Assembly: GCF_016918545.1 (NCBI RefSeq)
Contig: NZ_JAFFQC010000024.1
Location: 1-64,000, forward strand
Direction: 5' to 3'
Length of the DNA stretch: 64,000 bases
Origin: Desulfobulbus alkaliphilus
GTDB lineage: Bacteria > Desulfobacterota > Desulfobulbia > Desulfobulbales > Desulfobulbaceae
This document shows positions 34,436 through 43,410 of the stretch, in pieces; the first letter of the stretch is position 1; the number at the start of each line of letters is the position of its first letter. Made by a program: the position numbers and the translations under genes. The notes beneath the pieces are model-generated. The model did no database searches. It had not been told where the DNA came from and was given only the letters and a program-made list of their open reading frames with translations.

Positions 34436-35743
34436 TCAACGGATCTTCAACCAGAGAAGCTCGGCGGCAATTTCGCCGGGATTGTCCCATTGCTCCGGAA
34501 TATCGTTCTGCAAATACAGGACATCATGGGGTGCCAGCTCGCGTGTCTGCCCGGCAATCTGGACAATAAGGCTGCCAGCCAGTACACAGCCCATCTCCGC
34601 TCCCTTGTGGTTGAAAAAATGACAGGGTATTTTCCTGCCGGCGGGAAAATGGATCAGATACGGCTCAACTTCAGCGCCAATCATCCCGGGCGGCAACAAA
34701 CGTTCGCCACTGATCGCACCCTTGGGTACATTGTCGAAAGACACACTGGTTCCTTCTCCACTCCTGCAGACCCACCGTTCTCCCCGTTCGTCCACTTCCG
34801 TAAAAAAAGAACCAATACCCACGGTCAAGCTTTCCGCCATGCGAAACAGGGCCGGTAAAGACGGGCAGATCAAATTTTTTTCCACCTGGGAAATGCTGCT
34901 GGGACTCACACCGGTTTTGACCGCCAATTCCTTTTGCGACAGGCCTTGCTGTTTTCGCACAGAACGAATCCTGGCCCCCAGATCAAAGCGTAAAGGCAGG
35001 GTCCGCTGCTGTTCAAAGACAATCTCCATATCTTCACTGGCGAAAGATTGCGGCTCATTGAGAAACTTCGAATTGCGCTTTTCCGCCTTGAGAATCTTGA
35101 GGGCCGGCTTCCCATTCCGGACGGCCAGATCGATGGCCACCTGGGCGATCTTGTTGATGTTTGCCTTCAGTCTGCCGGAATGGGCACTCTTTTCAATGAT
35201 CCAATAGGCGATGGTGTCGAGTTCATAGAGTCGGGGGCAGGTCCGGGCATAAAATTTAAGGACCTGTTCCTCACCGCCCCACAGATCCTGCATGCCGGTG
35301 AGGCTGTCAAAGATAAACCGGATATCCCCGCTCATGCTGCCATGCAGGCCGTATATGGCATCACCGACCAGGCCAGGGTCGGTGGGATCATTGACCTTGA
35401 CGACCTGATACGACCACTGGGCCCCGTCTTTTTCGTAGAATTTGTTGAACACTTCGGAGCGGTCACCCTTTCCGTTGGTAAAACAGTCCAGGATAGTAAA
35501 ATTCTGGCTTTCCGCCAGAGGGCCAAGAAAGGTGACGACGTTCTTCGGTGAACGGTCAAAGCTGACATAAATCATCGGCTTTTTCCCGGCCAGGGACTCA
35601 CGGATGAAGTTGACGCAGAATGTCGCGGAAAAGCTTCCCGCATCCTCGTACCAGAGGACATTGTCACCGATATAGAGATTGCCGAGAAGATTATCCAGCT
35701 GGGGAATACCGGAAGAAACCGATTTTTTTTTATTCTTATCCAT
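34436..35743 (-). CDS. KaiC-like/XRE/cupin fusion regulator
   Basis: This 435-residue protein has three parts. Residues 1 to about 235 resemble a KaiC/RecA-like module (SGIPQLDNLLGNLYIGDNVL, PMIYVSFDRSP, RFIFDSLTGMQDL), but the P-loop position reads YEDAGSFSAT and lacks the GKT of Walker A, so ATP binding is doubtful. An XRE helix-turn-helix follows (about 255-313; GLSQKELAVKTGVSPSSISQ), then a cupin (about 340-435; HFPAGRKIPCHFFNHKGAEM). XRE-cupin proteins are usually one-component regulators; the KaiC-like front is unusual. It is divergent from an acyl-CoA ligase gene, its most likely target. Confidence 0.8.
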   Translation of the reverse strand: MDKNKKKSVSSGIPQLDNLLGNLYIGDNVLWYEDAGSFSATFCVNFIRESLAGKKPMIYVSFDRSPKNVVTFLGPLAESQNFTILDCFTNGKGDRSEVFNKFYEKDGAQWSYQVVKVNDPTDPGLVGDAIYGLHGSMSGDIRFIFDSLTGMQDLWGGEEQVLKFYARTCPRLYELDTIAYWIIEKSAHSGRLKANINKIAQVAIDLAVRNGKPALKILKAEKRNSKFLNEPQSFASEDMEIVFEQQRTLPLRFDLGARIRSVRKQQGLSQKELAVKTGVSPSSISQVEKNLICPSLPALFRMAESLTVGIGSFFTEVDERGERWVCRSGEGTSVSFDNVPKGAISGERLLPPGMIGAEVEPYLIHFPAGRKIPCHFFNHKGAEMGCVLAGSLIVQIAGQTRELAPHDVLYLQNDIPEQWDNPGEIAAELLWLKIR

Positions 35744-36244
35744 ACGTTGGCGGGAAAGAGTTCGCAGAAGGAGGCAAGGGCGTCTTCCTGAATCCGTGAC
35801 GGCTGGACGCTTGTTTTGGATATATCTGGCTTAATCACCTTATAATTGCAGCGAAATCCTTAAATACCCTTCACCTGCCGCCCTTCGGGGCGTCCGCTCA
35901 CGGATCAAGGATATTTCTCCCACCATAATCGACGCATACCGGGCCAACAAGCATTTTTCAAAGGTGACTTCTCTCCGTTTTTCCTCTCTGCTCAAAAGCC
36001 GGTCATCAACAATCACAGGCAAAAAGGAAACTGTCTGGCAACAGCAATTGCCCTCCTCATGGCGAGGTGCAGAGAATTCCATGCGGATGAATGGTCTCCT
36101 GTCGGTGCCGGACAATCCTTCTTTTTTCTCCCGGCACCTTGAAGCTGTTTGACAAGCAAAAGCTTGTTCAGTATGGGAGAGAGCCTGTTTTGAAATCAGT
36201 TTTTTTTCCAGTACTCTGATAAAAACACTCAAAAGGAATCGATC
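35744..36244. other. Divergent intergenic region between regulator and ligase genes
   Basis: It holds one short MITE (35787-35910). In the remaining 330 bp, short frames on both strands have no support. AAAAGGAA near 36231 is the ribosome-binding site of the ligase gene. Confidence 0.45.
35787..35910 (+). repeat. MITE copy 10, short form
   Basis: 124 bp from CCTGAATCCGTGACGGCTGG to CCGCTCACGGATCAAGG. No clear target duplication. It lies 44 bp upstream of the KaiC-like/XRE/cupin gene; the -35 part of its internal promoter is degraded here (two bases missing). Confidence 0.85.
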
Positions 36245-37885
36245 ATGTCCACTTCCCTCATTCAGCGTACCGCGTCCGCCTACGACTATCCCCTGCTGAT
36301 CAAAAACCTGTTCAACGCTCCGGTTGTCGACAATCCGGACCAGGAGATCGTGTATCGTGATCAGCTCCGCTACACCTATCATGAATTACGTCAGCGCGTC
36401 CATCGCCTTGCCGGCGCCCTGACTGCCCTGGGGGTCCGGCCCGGGGATACGGTGGCGGTGATGGATTGGGACAGCCACCGCTACCTGGAGTGTTTTTTGG
36501 CCGTGCCGATGCTCGGTGCCGTCCTCCACACCATCAATGTCCGGCTTTCAGCGGAACAGATCCTCTACACTATTGATCACGCTGAAGACGATTACCTGCT
36601 GGTCCACGACGAGTTCCTGCCCGTCATTGAACAAATCAAAGGGCGTATCGACAAGGTCAAACAGTATGTGCTGCTCACCGATCTGGATACAGCGCCCCAG
36701 ACACCCCTGCCCCTGGCGGGAGAATATGAGGCCCTGCTGGCCGCGGCCGATGATCATTTCAACTTCGCTGATTTCGATGAAAACACCAGGGCCACCACCT
36801 TCTACACCACCGGCACCACCGGTATGCCCAAGGGTGTATATTTCAGCCACCGTCAACTGGTACTGCACACCCTGGCAGTCATGGCCGCGCTGGGCACACC
36901 TTCAAGCCAGGGACGCCTGCATCAAAGGGATGTCTACATGCCGTTGACACCGATGTTTCATGTTCATGCCTGGGGACTGCCGTATGTCGCCACCGCCCTG
37001 GGGGTCAAACAGGTGTATCCCGGCAAGTACGCCCCGGGACCGATCCTGCAGCTGCTAGTCCGGGAAGGGGTCACCTTCTCCCACTGCGTCCCCACCATCA
37101 TGCACATGCTGATCAACCACCCCAGCTTCGAGGAACTCGACCTGTCCCGTTGGAAGGTGCTCATCGGTGGATCTGCTCTGCCCAAAGCCATGTGTCAAAA
37201 AGCCCTGGCTCGTGGCATTGATATTTTCACCGGGTACGGCATGTCCGAAACCTGCCCGATCCTGACCATCGCCCATGTCCATCAAGACGGCCTCGCACCT
37301 GAAGAGGAAATTGCCCTGCGATGCAGAACAGGCCGCCCCATCCCCCTGGTGCAGATGCGCCTGGTCGATGAAGAGATGAACGATCTGGACCGCGATGGAA
37401 CCCAGGTCGGTGAAATCGTCGTTCGCACCCCCTGGCTGACCCAGGGCTACCTCAAGGACCAGCGAAACTCAGAGAATCTCTGGCGAGGAGGCTTTCTCCA
37501 CACCGGCGATGTGGCTCATATCAACAAGGAAAACTATGTGACCATCACTGATCGGATCAAGGATGTCATCAAGACCGGAGGCGAATGGCTCTCCTCCCTG
37601 GAGCTGGAGGACATCATCGGCATGCATGCGGGCATTGCCGAGGTAGCGGTGATCGGCAAGCAGGACGCAAAATGGGGAGAACGCCCCCTGGCGCTCATCG
37701 TTCCGAAAAATGAGACCGAAGCACCTACCCCGAGGCAGCTGGTCAGCCACGTCAACCAGTTCATAGAAAAAGGCCTGCTTTCCAAGCAGGCCATGCTGAT
37801 CAAAATCAAGGTGGTTGAAACCATCGACAAGACCAGTGTCGAAAAAATTGATAAAAAAACTCTGCGGACTAAATATCTGCCCTGA
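36245..37885 (+). CDS. Long-chain acyl-CoA ligase-like AMP-forming enzyme
   Basis: This 546-residue enzyme of the ANL superfamily has the AMP-binding loop FYTTGTTGMPKGVYFSH (about 186-202), GYGMSETCP (about 333), the hinge region ITDRIKDVIKTGGEWLSSLE and the catalytic Lys region DKTSVEKIDKKTLR at the end. It activates a carboxylic acid, probably a fatty acid, with ATP and CoA. It stands alone, divergent from the KaiC-like/XRE/cupin regulator. A long hairpin follows. Confidence 0.88.
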   Translation: MSTSLIQRTASAYDYPLLIKNLFNAPVVDNPDQEIVYRDQLRYTYHELRQRVHRLAGALTALGVRPGDTVAVMDWDSHRYLECFLAVPMLGAVLHTINVRLSAEQILYTIDHAEDDYLLVHDEFLPVIEQIKGRIDKVKQYVLLTDLDTAPQTPLPLAGEYEALLAAADDHFNFADFDENTRATTFYTTGTTGMPKGVYFSHRQLVLHTLAVMAALGTPSSQGRLHQRDVYMPLTPMFHVHAWGLPYVATALGVKQVYPGKYAPGPILQLLVREGVTFSHCVPTIMHMLINHPSFEELDLSRWKVLIGGSALPKAMCQKALARGIDIFTGYGMSETCPILTIAHVHQDGLAPEEEIALRCRTGRPIPLVQMRLVDEEMNDLDRDGTQVGEIVVRTPWLTQGYLKDQRNSENLWRGGFLHTGDVAHINKENYVTITDRIKDVIKTGGEWLSSLELEDIIGMHAGIAEVAVIGKQDAKWGERPLALIVPKNETEAPTPRQLVSHVNQFIEKGLLSKQAMLIKIKVVETIDKTSVEKIDKKTLRTKYLP

Positions 37886-37927
37886 GGAGAGAACAGGGTA
37901 AGAGGATTCACAGATGAACAGGAAGGC

Positions 37928-37969
37928 GGTCATGGCCGGCCCGGAAGTCTCGGCGGCCTGGCCATGACC
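37928..37969 (+). terminator. Hairpin after the acyl-CoA ligase gene
   Basis: GGTCATGGCC pairs perfectly with GGCCATGACC around a 22-base loop, followed by GGTCTTTC. The T-run is weak. Confidence 0.5.
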
Positions 37970-38024
37970 GGTCTTTCATGGTATAATACAGCTTGTGAAA
38001 AATCGATGCCAAATGAGGCCATGC

Positions 38025-38192
38025 ATGAAAAAAGAAGAGAAAACCTGTGCTGTCTGCAAAAAAAAGACCCTGAAAGTTTCCTCCTGTAAAAGTTGTGGCC
38101 GTGAATACTGTGGCAAATGTCAGAGTTCGTCCACCCCGCAACACTTCTGCAAGGAGTGTATCAGCATGGAGGGAATCGTCACCAAGGCCTGA
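38025..38192 (+). CDS. Small zinc-finger-like protein
   Basis: This 55-residue protein has four Cys pairs: CAVC, CKSC, CGKC and HFCKEC, spaced as in a small treble-clef or B-box-type zinc module with two metal sites. GAGG lies before the ATG at 38025; the frame opens at 37995. Function unknown; it might act as a protein-protein adaptor. It is followed by dispersed repeats. Confidence 0.6.
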   Translation: MKKEEKTCAVCKKKTLKVSSCKSCGREYCGKCQSSSTPQHFCKECISMEGIVTKA

Positions 38193-38233
38193 AGTTCATT
38201 CTCAATCATCATCCACAATCAAAGATCCCCCTC

Positions 38234-38268
38234 CCTGCACGGTCACGGCCACCCGCATGGAGGGGTCG
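38234..38268 (+). repeat. Dispersed repeat type 2, copy F
   Basis: CTGCACGGTCACGG and ACCCGCATGGAGGGG align with the central part of copies A and C. It runs straight into a partial MITE. Confidence 0.35.
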
Positions 38269-38270
38269 AG

Positions 38271-38408
38271 TGGGCAGCCACCCTTGGGTCGTCCGTCCGT
38301 ACGCCATCTTCATTGCCCGTACCCGTCCGATACAGTGCATTTTAAACGAGCGAAACGAGCGGTTACGAACAACAAGGCAGACGCACGGACGAATGCTCAC
38401 GGATCCAG
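38271..38408 (+). repeat. MITE copy 11, right part only
   Basis: From GCAGCCACCCTTGGGTCGTC to GCTCACGGATCCAG; the left arm is missing. The internal hairpin contains a small tandem repeat (GAGCGAAACGAGCG). Confidence 0.7.
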
Positions 38409-38409
38409 T

Positions 38410-40104
38410 TTATTTTTTGTGCTTTTTCGCTGCTGAACGATTCAATGCACTGAGCAGTGCCTTGATCGAGGCGACAATAATATCGGTATCCACTCCAGCC
38501 CCCCACCAGCCATCCTCATCCTGATCATAAACTTCAATATAGCTCACCGCCTTGGATGAACTGCCCCGCGCCAGGGCATGTTCGTGATACGAATGGAGGG
38601 AAAACTGCAGGCCAAGCCCGACCCGCAAAGCCGTACAAAAGGCGTCCAGCGGACCATTGCCGACCGCGGCGATGGTTTTCTCTTCCCCTTTGACAATCAC
38701 CACCGCCTCTATTTCCGCGCTGGACGCGTTTTCATCCCGATCGATATGGCGCTTCACCACATTGAAGGATTGCAAAGCATATCCGTTGGTATTGAAGAGA
38801 TATTCCTTTTCAAAAGCATGAAATATCATCTCCGGGGTCAGTTCATCGCCGGTGGCATCGGAAATTTCCTGGACCACCCGGCCAAAGCCGGGATGCATAT
38901 CCTTGGGCAGCTTAAAGCCGAACTCCCGGTCCATGACATACGCAACCCCGCCCTTACCGGACTGAGAGTTGATCCGGATGATCGATTCATAGGTGCGCCC
39001 GACATCCTGGGGATCAATGGGCAGGTACGGCACCTCCCAGAGACCGCTTTCGGTCAGCTCGGCTGCGCTCATCCCCTTGTTGATGGCATCCTGATGTGAG
39101 CCTGAAAAGGCAGTGTACACCAATTCGCCGGCATAGGGATGACGGGGATGTACCTTCATCTTGGTGCAACGCTCATAGGTGTTGATCACTCGATTGATGC
39201 GAGAAAAATCAAGGACAGGATCCACCCCCTGGGTGTACATATTGAGGGCCAGGGTGAGGATATCAACATTGCCGGTACGTTCCCCATTGCCAAACAGCGT
39301 CCCCTCGACTCGATCAGCTCCTGCCATAAGAGCCAATTCCGTGGCTGCTACCGCTGCTCCCCGGTCATTGTGGGCATGCAGACTGATAATGACCCGCTCC
39401 CGATTGTCGAGATGCCGGCAGAACCATTCGATCTGATCGGCATAGATATTCGGCGTCGACATCTCCACTGTGGCCGGTAGATTGAGGATGACCGGATTGT
39501 CTGGAGTCGGCTCCCAGACATCGAGAACCGCTTTGCAGATCTCCAGGGCAAAGTCGAGCTCAGTGCCGGTAAAGCTCTCCGGCGAGTATTCATAGCGAAT
39601 CCTGGTATCGGTTTCCCGTGCCTGCTCATGGATGAGTCGAGCCCCGGCCACCCCCAGTTCAATAATTTCTTTCCTGCCTTTTTTAAAGACAATGTCACGT
39701 TGCAGGGTTGAAGTGGAATTGTAGAGGTGAACGATCGCCTCGCGGGCCCCTTGAACGGAAGCCAATGTTTTTCTGATCAATGGCTCCCGGGCCTGGGTCA
39801 GCACCTGGGGGACAACACCATTCATGATGTGCCCGCCCTCGACCAGTAAGCGGATGAAGTCATATTCAATCTGCGAGGCCGCGGGAAAACCGACTTCGAT
39901 TTCCCGAAAGCCAACTTCCATCAACAACTGGAACATCTCCAGCTTCTCTTCCAGATTCATCGGCTGGATCAACGCCTGGTTGCCGTCGCGCAGATCAACA
40001 CTGCACCACACCGGTGCGGTGGTGATCGACTTGTCCGGCCATGTCCTGTCTGGGAGATGGACCACTGGATAGGGCTTGTATTTCTTGAGTTTATCCTTGT
40101 TCAT
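38410..40104 (-). CDS. leuA: 2-Isopropylmalate synthase
   Basis: This 564-residue enzyme condenses acetyl-CoA with 2-ketoisovalerate in the first step of leucine synthesis. It has the HMGL-like barrel with DLRDGNQALIQPM (about 45), the metal His pair in SLHAHNDRG and a C-terminal LeuA dimer/feedback domain (about 425-555). The length fits the longer LeuA class. I chose ATG 40104, preceded by GGAGAG; the frame opens at 40128. Upstream lie a MITE, an attenuator and a leader peptide, so the gene is controlled by leucine supply unless the MITE promoter bypasses this. Confidence 0.93.
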   Translation of the reverse strand: MNKDKLKKYKPYPVVHLPDRTWPDKSITTAPVWCSVDLRDGNQALIQPMNLEEKLEMFQLLMEVGFREIEVGFPAASQIEYDFIRLLVEGGHIMNGVVPQVLTQAREPLIRKTLASVQGAREAIVHLYNSTSTLQRDIVFKKGRKEIIELGVAGARLIHEQARETDTRIRYEYSPESFTGTELDFALEICKAVLDVWEPTPDNPVILNLPATVEMSTPNIYADQIEWFCRHLDNRERVIISLHAHNDRGAAVAATELALMAGADRVEGTLFGNGERTGNVDILTLALNMYTQGVDPVLDFSRINRVINTYERCTKMKVHPRHPYAGELVYTAFSGSHQDAINKGMSAAELTESGLWEVPYLPIDPQDVGRTYESIIRINSQSGKGGVAYVMDREFGFKLPKDMHPGFGRVVQEISDATGDELTPEMIFHAFEKEYLFNTNGYALQSFNVVKRHIDRDENASSAEIEAVVIVKGEEKTIAAVGNGPLDAFCTALRVGLGLQFSLHSYHEHALARGSSSKAVSYIEVYDQDEDGWWGAGVDTDIIVASIKALLSALNRSAAKKHKK

Positions 40105-40127
40105 AATCGCTCTCCATGCAACAGCCA

Positions 40128-40311
40128 CCTGAATCGGTGACGGCTGAACGCTTGTTTTGGATATATCGTACTGTGATCATATTATAATTGCAGCGACATC
40201 CTTGATAATTCCCTTCACCGGCCGCCCTTCGGGGCGTTCGTCCGCACACCATCTTCATTGCCCGTACCCGGCCGATACAGTGTCCTTGAATCGAACGCTC
40301 ACGGCTCCAGG
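40128..40311 (+). repeat. MITE copy 12, intermediate form, inside the leuA leader
   Basis: 184 bp from CCTGAATCGGTGACGGCTGA to CGCTCACGGCTCCAGG, with part of the long-form insert deleted. It fills the space between the leuA attenuator terminator (40319-40350) and the leuA ribosome-binding site. Confidence 0.85.
40181..40208 (-). promoter_or_regulatory. Predicted MITE-borne promoter facing leuA
   Basis: On the minus strand: TTATCA (40208-40203), a 16-bp spacer and TATAAT (40186-40181). Transcripts would start near 40174, downstream of the attenuator and 70 bp before leuA. Confidence 0.55.
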
Positions 40312-40318
40312 AATCAGC

Positions 40319-40350
40319 AAAAAAAAAGCCACGGTTTGGGAAACCGTGGC
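40319..40350 (-). terminator. leuA attenuator terminator
   Basis: On the minus strand GCCACGGTTT pairs with AAACCGTGGC (40350-40341 with 40337-40328) around CCC, followed by nine T residues (40327-40319). Upstream segments ACCGTGGC (40408-40401) and CACGGT (40417-40412) can form the alternative pairings, giving the 1-2, 2-3, 3-4 logic of a classical attenuator. Confidence 0.9.
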
Positions 40351-40378
40351 TTGGCAGAGCTGAAATCTCCAGGGTCCG

Positions 40379-40459
40379 TCAGAACACGCCCCCCTTCCCC
40401 GCCACGGTAGTACCGTGCAGTCCACCTGGAAAAAGAAGTAGAGCGAGTTTTTGTTCCAT
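40379..40459 (-). CDS. leuL: leuA leader peptide
   Basis: This 26-residue frame, MEQKLALLLFPGG and on to a TGA, has four Leu in five codons (CTC, CTA, CTT, CTT at positions 5, 7, 8 and 9) and one more at 14. AAGGA lies 8 bases before the ATG. It is followed by mutually exclusive hairpins and a terminator, so a ribosome stalled at Leu codons should favour the antiterminator. Length and composition match leader peptides of leucine operons. It is too short to be found by size alone. Confidence 0.85.
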   Translation of the reverse strand: MEQKLALLLFPGGLHGTTVAGKGGVF

Positions 40460-40490
40460 ACCAGAATCCTTTTAAGAAAGTTTTGCCTGC

Positions 40491-40518
40491 ATAGTAAAGC
40501 GCCGATGCCTTTTGTCAA
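40491..40518 (-). promoter_or_regulatory. Promoter of the leuA leader
   Basis: On the minus strand: TTGACA (40518-40513), a 16-bp spacer and TACTAT (40496-40491). It is placed about 30 bp before the leader-peptide start codon. Confidence 0.7.
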
Positions 40519-40604
40519 GGAGGAAAACAGCGGGGATACATTCAGGAGCTGTATGATCTAGACAAACTCTGGCCATCTTCGCTGCCTTCGCTGCCATGAT
40601 ACCC

Positions 40605-41621
40605 TTACATTTCGCCCCGGAGGAATTTTTCCGCCAGGTCAACATCCTGTTTCGATCCGATGATCAGCGGCACCCGCTGATGGAGGCTGGTCGGTTCGAT
40701 ATCGAGAATACGCCGCCCGTCATCGGTAATAGCCCGGCCGCCTGCCTGCTCGACGACCATCGCCAGTGGCGCCGCTTCATAAAGCAACCGCAGCTTGCCT
40801 TCGGCTTTCTCGCCGCTGGTTTTGTCCCGGGTATACAGAAAGACACCACCTTTAATGAGGTTCCGATGGAAATCCGCCACCAGGGAACCGATGTAGCGGA
40901 GGCTGTAAGGACCACTGCCGGTGCCGTCCCTTTTCAAATGATTAATGTAGTTGCGGGTACTGTCAAACCAGCGATCAGCATACGCTTCATTGACACTGTA
41001 ATACATGGACCTGACGGGAACCTGGATGTTTGGATGGGAAAGAAAAAACTCACCCACACTCGGGTCAAGGGTGAATCCGTGCACGCCGCAACCGGTGGTG
41101 TAGACCATCACCGTTGAAGAACCATAAATAATATAGCCCGCTGCTACCTGTTGAGTTCCTTTTTGCAATAAATCCTCAACGCTTCCCTGACCGGACGGAC
41201 TGATTCTTTTATGAATTGAAAAAATCGTACCGATGCTGACATTCACATCGATATTGGTGGAACCGTCGAGCGGATCAAAAGCAATGGCGTAATTTCCCTC
41301 ATATCCTGGCAGCACCTGGATGATTTCATCATCCTCTTCCGAGGCCATGACACAGACATGGCCGCACTGCTCCATACGGCGGATAATGGTCTGGTTGGCA
41401 AAAACATCGAGCTTCTGGACATCTTCACCCTGAATATTGGTCCGCCCGGACTGACCGAGGATATCCGCCAGTCCGGCCATGTTCACTTCGGCACTGATAA
41501 TTTTACCGGCAACGACCAGATCGTTGAGCAACCCGGTCAGTTCGCCGGTGGCTTGGGGATGCAGTAACTGATCATCCATGATCTGGCGACTGACGGTGAT
41601 ACCTTTTCTTTTTGCTGACAT
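40605..41621 (-). CDS. fbp: Fructose-1,6-bisphosphatase class I
   Basis: This 338-residue enzyme hydrolyses fructose 1,6-bisphosphate in gluconeogenesis. It has the metal/substrate motifs ASEEDDEI, FDPLDGSTNIDVNVSIGT and the C-terminal KLRLLYEAAPLAMVVEQAGG (signature LYE.AP). Length is that of class I enzymes. It is upstream of leuA on the same strand, but the leuA promoter in between makes it a separate unit. pepA lies 51 bp upstream on the same strand. Confidence 0.93.
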   Translation of the reverse strand: MSAKRKGITVSRQIMDDQLLHPQATGELTGLLNDLVVAGKIISAEVNMAGLADILGQSGRTNIQGEDVQKLDVFANQTIIRRMEQCGHVCVMASEEDDEIIQVLPGYEGNYAIAFDPLDGSTNIDVNVSIGTIFSIHKRISPSGQGSVEDLLQKGTQQVAAGYIIYGSSTVMVYTTGCGVHGFTLDPSVGEFFLSHPNIQVPVRSMYYSVNEAYADRWFDSTRNYINHLKRDGTGSGPYSLRYIGSLVADFHRNLIKGGVFLYTRDKTSGEKAEGKLRLLYEAAPLAMVVEQAGGRAITDDGRRILDIEPTSLHQRVPLIIGSKQDVDLAEKFLRGEM

Positions 41622-41672
41622 CGCTCTTCCCCCTCTTTTTTCCCCTGACTGTTGCGGTGTATTCCGGGGTAT

Positions 41673-43235
41673 TTATTGTTGTGCTGCGGAAAGATTCAAA
41701 GGCTGCCAATTATTCAGCAGCCCCACCAAGGTTCTGACTCCAATACCTGAGGGCCCTTTGGGAATATAGGATTTTTCGGTAAAATCCCAGGCAGTCCCGG
41801 CAATGTCGAGATGCGCCCAGGGCGTATCACCGACGAACTCCTGCAAATAGCAGGCAGCGGTGATGGTGCCAGCACTTTTGTCTCCGGTATTTTTCAGGTC
41901 CGCAACCCGGGAGTCAAGCAATTTTCGATACTCTGGCCCCAGCGGCAGGCGCCAGAGCGGTTCTCCCGCCTGGACTCCGGCTTCGGTTAGCTGCGCCGCC
42001 AACTGATCATTATTGGCCAGCAGACCGGTGTAATGGTGCCCCAGGGCAACAATGACCGCACCGGTCAAGGTGGCCAGGTCAATCACCGCTTCAGGCTGGT
42101 AGGTGGCGATCCCGTAGCCAAGGGCATCGGCCATGATAAGGCGTCCTTCAGCATCGGTATTGATGATTTCCACTGTTTTACCACCGTACTGGGTGATGAT
42201 GTCGCCGGGTTTCAGAGCTTCCGGTCCGGGCATGTTTTCGGTGGCCGGAATCAGAGCGACCACATTGATCCCGGAAATTCTGGAACCTGCGATGGCCTGC
42301 ATGGCGGCGAGGACCGCTGCGCCGCCGCTCATATCATACTTCATGCTTTCCATGCCGGCCGGCGGCTTGGCACTGATCCCACCTGAATCAAAGGTGAGGC
42401 CTTTGCCGACCAGGAGAACAGTGGGCAGTTTCTTGCTGACTCTGTATTCAACAATCACCAGTTTTGGCGGCTGAGCCGATCCTTGATTGACGGCAAGGAT
42501 ACCACCCATACCCAGTTTCTGGAGCGCGGATTTTTCCAGCACTTTGTATTTCAATCCGCTTTTCTTACTGATTTTTTTCGCATATTCGGCAAAATCATGC
42601 GGCGTCCAGCCATTACCGGGCCGATTGGCCATATCACGAGCGGCACAAACCGCTTCCGACCCGATTTTTCCTGCGATCATCCCCTTGTGAACAGCCTCCT
42701 CAACTAACCCCCCAGGATGGAGAGCAATGTTTTCCATCCTGGCAGCCTTTTCCTCTTCCTTGAGAGTAGTTTTATACATGTGAAAACGATAATTCCCCAA
42801 CAGCAACCCTTCAACGAGACATTGGGCAATTTCGGCGGCATCAAGGGAATATTCCCTCGGCAGCACAACCAGCAGATCGCGGGCCTTGACCCCTTCCGCC
42901 TGTCTGGCTATGGTCCCGCCAGCCATGCGCAGTCGTTCCCTGCGATCATTGATTTCATCATCCTGTTTACCCAGGCCAACGAGCAGGACCCTTTTTGCCC
43001 GTGGAATTGGTTCTTGATCATCCGAAATCAGGGTGGGGTAATAAATAAAGGTCTGATCTTTCTTGCCGTTGAAATCACCGATTTCTTTGATTCGCGGCAA
43101 TGCTCTGTTGACTCCGCCGAGAATCTCAGAATCCAGAGTCAACGCATCTTCCTCCACAAAACAGACCAGTAGGTCTCCCGCAAACCCGTGAGGATCCTCC
43201 AAGGTCATGTTGATTGTTTCTTGCCCCATGTGCAT
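41673..43235 (-). CDS. pepA: Leucyl aminopeptidase (M17)
   Basis: This 520-residue cytosolic peptidase has a diverged N-terminal domain and a conserved catalytic domain: VGKGLTFDSGGISAKPPAGM (Lys and Asp), MSGGAAVL, and NTDAEGRLIMADAL, the M17 signature with the bicarbonate-site Arg. It should cleave N-terminal residues with two metal ions. The start at 43235 follows AGGAGGG; ATG 43229 is also possible. fbp follows 51 bp later, likely co-transcribed. Confidence 0.92.
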   Translation of the reverse strand: MHMGQETINMTLEDPHGFAGDLLVCFVEEDALTLDSEILGGVNRALPRIKEIGDFNGKKDQTFIYYPTLISDDQEPIPRAKRVLLVGLGKQDDEINDRRERLRMAGGTIARQAEGVKARDLLVVLPREYSLDAAEIAQCLVEGLLLGNYRFHMYKTTLKEEEKAARMENIALHPGGLVEEAVHKGMIAGKIGSEAVCAARDMANRPGNGWTPHDFAEYAKKISKKSGLKYKVLEKSALQKLGMGGILAVNQGSAQPPKLVIVEYRVSKKLPTVLLVGKGLTFDSGGISAKPPAGMESMKYDMSGGAAVLAAMQAIAGSRISGINVVALIPATENMPGPEALKPGDIITQYGGKTVEIINTDAEGRLIMADALGYGIATYQPEAVIDLATLTGAVIVALGHHYTGLLANNDQLAAQLTEAGVQAGEPLWRLPLGPEYRKLLDSRVADLKNTGDKSAGTITAACYLQEFVGDTPWAHLDIAGTAWDFTEKSYIPKGPSGIGVRTLVGLLNNWQPLNLSAAQQ

Positions 43236-43354
43236 CGGCCTTTTCCCTCCTGTACGGATATGGTAAACACTTTAAAAAGGAACAGGAACTGTTTAATGTA
43301 CCTGTTTCATACACGAAAGTTGATTGAACCTCAATCGACAAAACCCTGGCAAGT

Positions 43355-43385
43355 GATCACAGGCACCCCATCTCTGCACGGGCGT
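43355..43385 (+). repeat. Dispersed repeat type 2, copy B
   Basis: GATCACAGGCACCCCATCTC then TGCACGGGCG; near-identical to the start of copy A at 11360. Confidence 0.5.
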
Positions 43386-43410
43386 TATGGGCCTCCCGGC
43401 TCTGTGGGGG

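Noticed and set aside
35840-36382. 180-residue minus-strand frame upstream of the KaiC-like gene
   Set aside because: It overlaps the start of the acyl-CoA ligase and a MITE, and has no recognisable domain.
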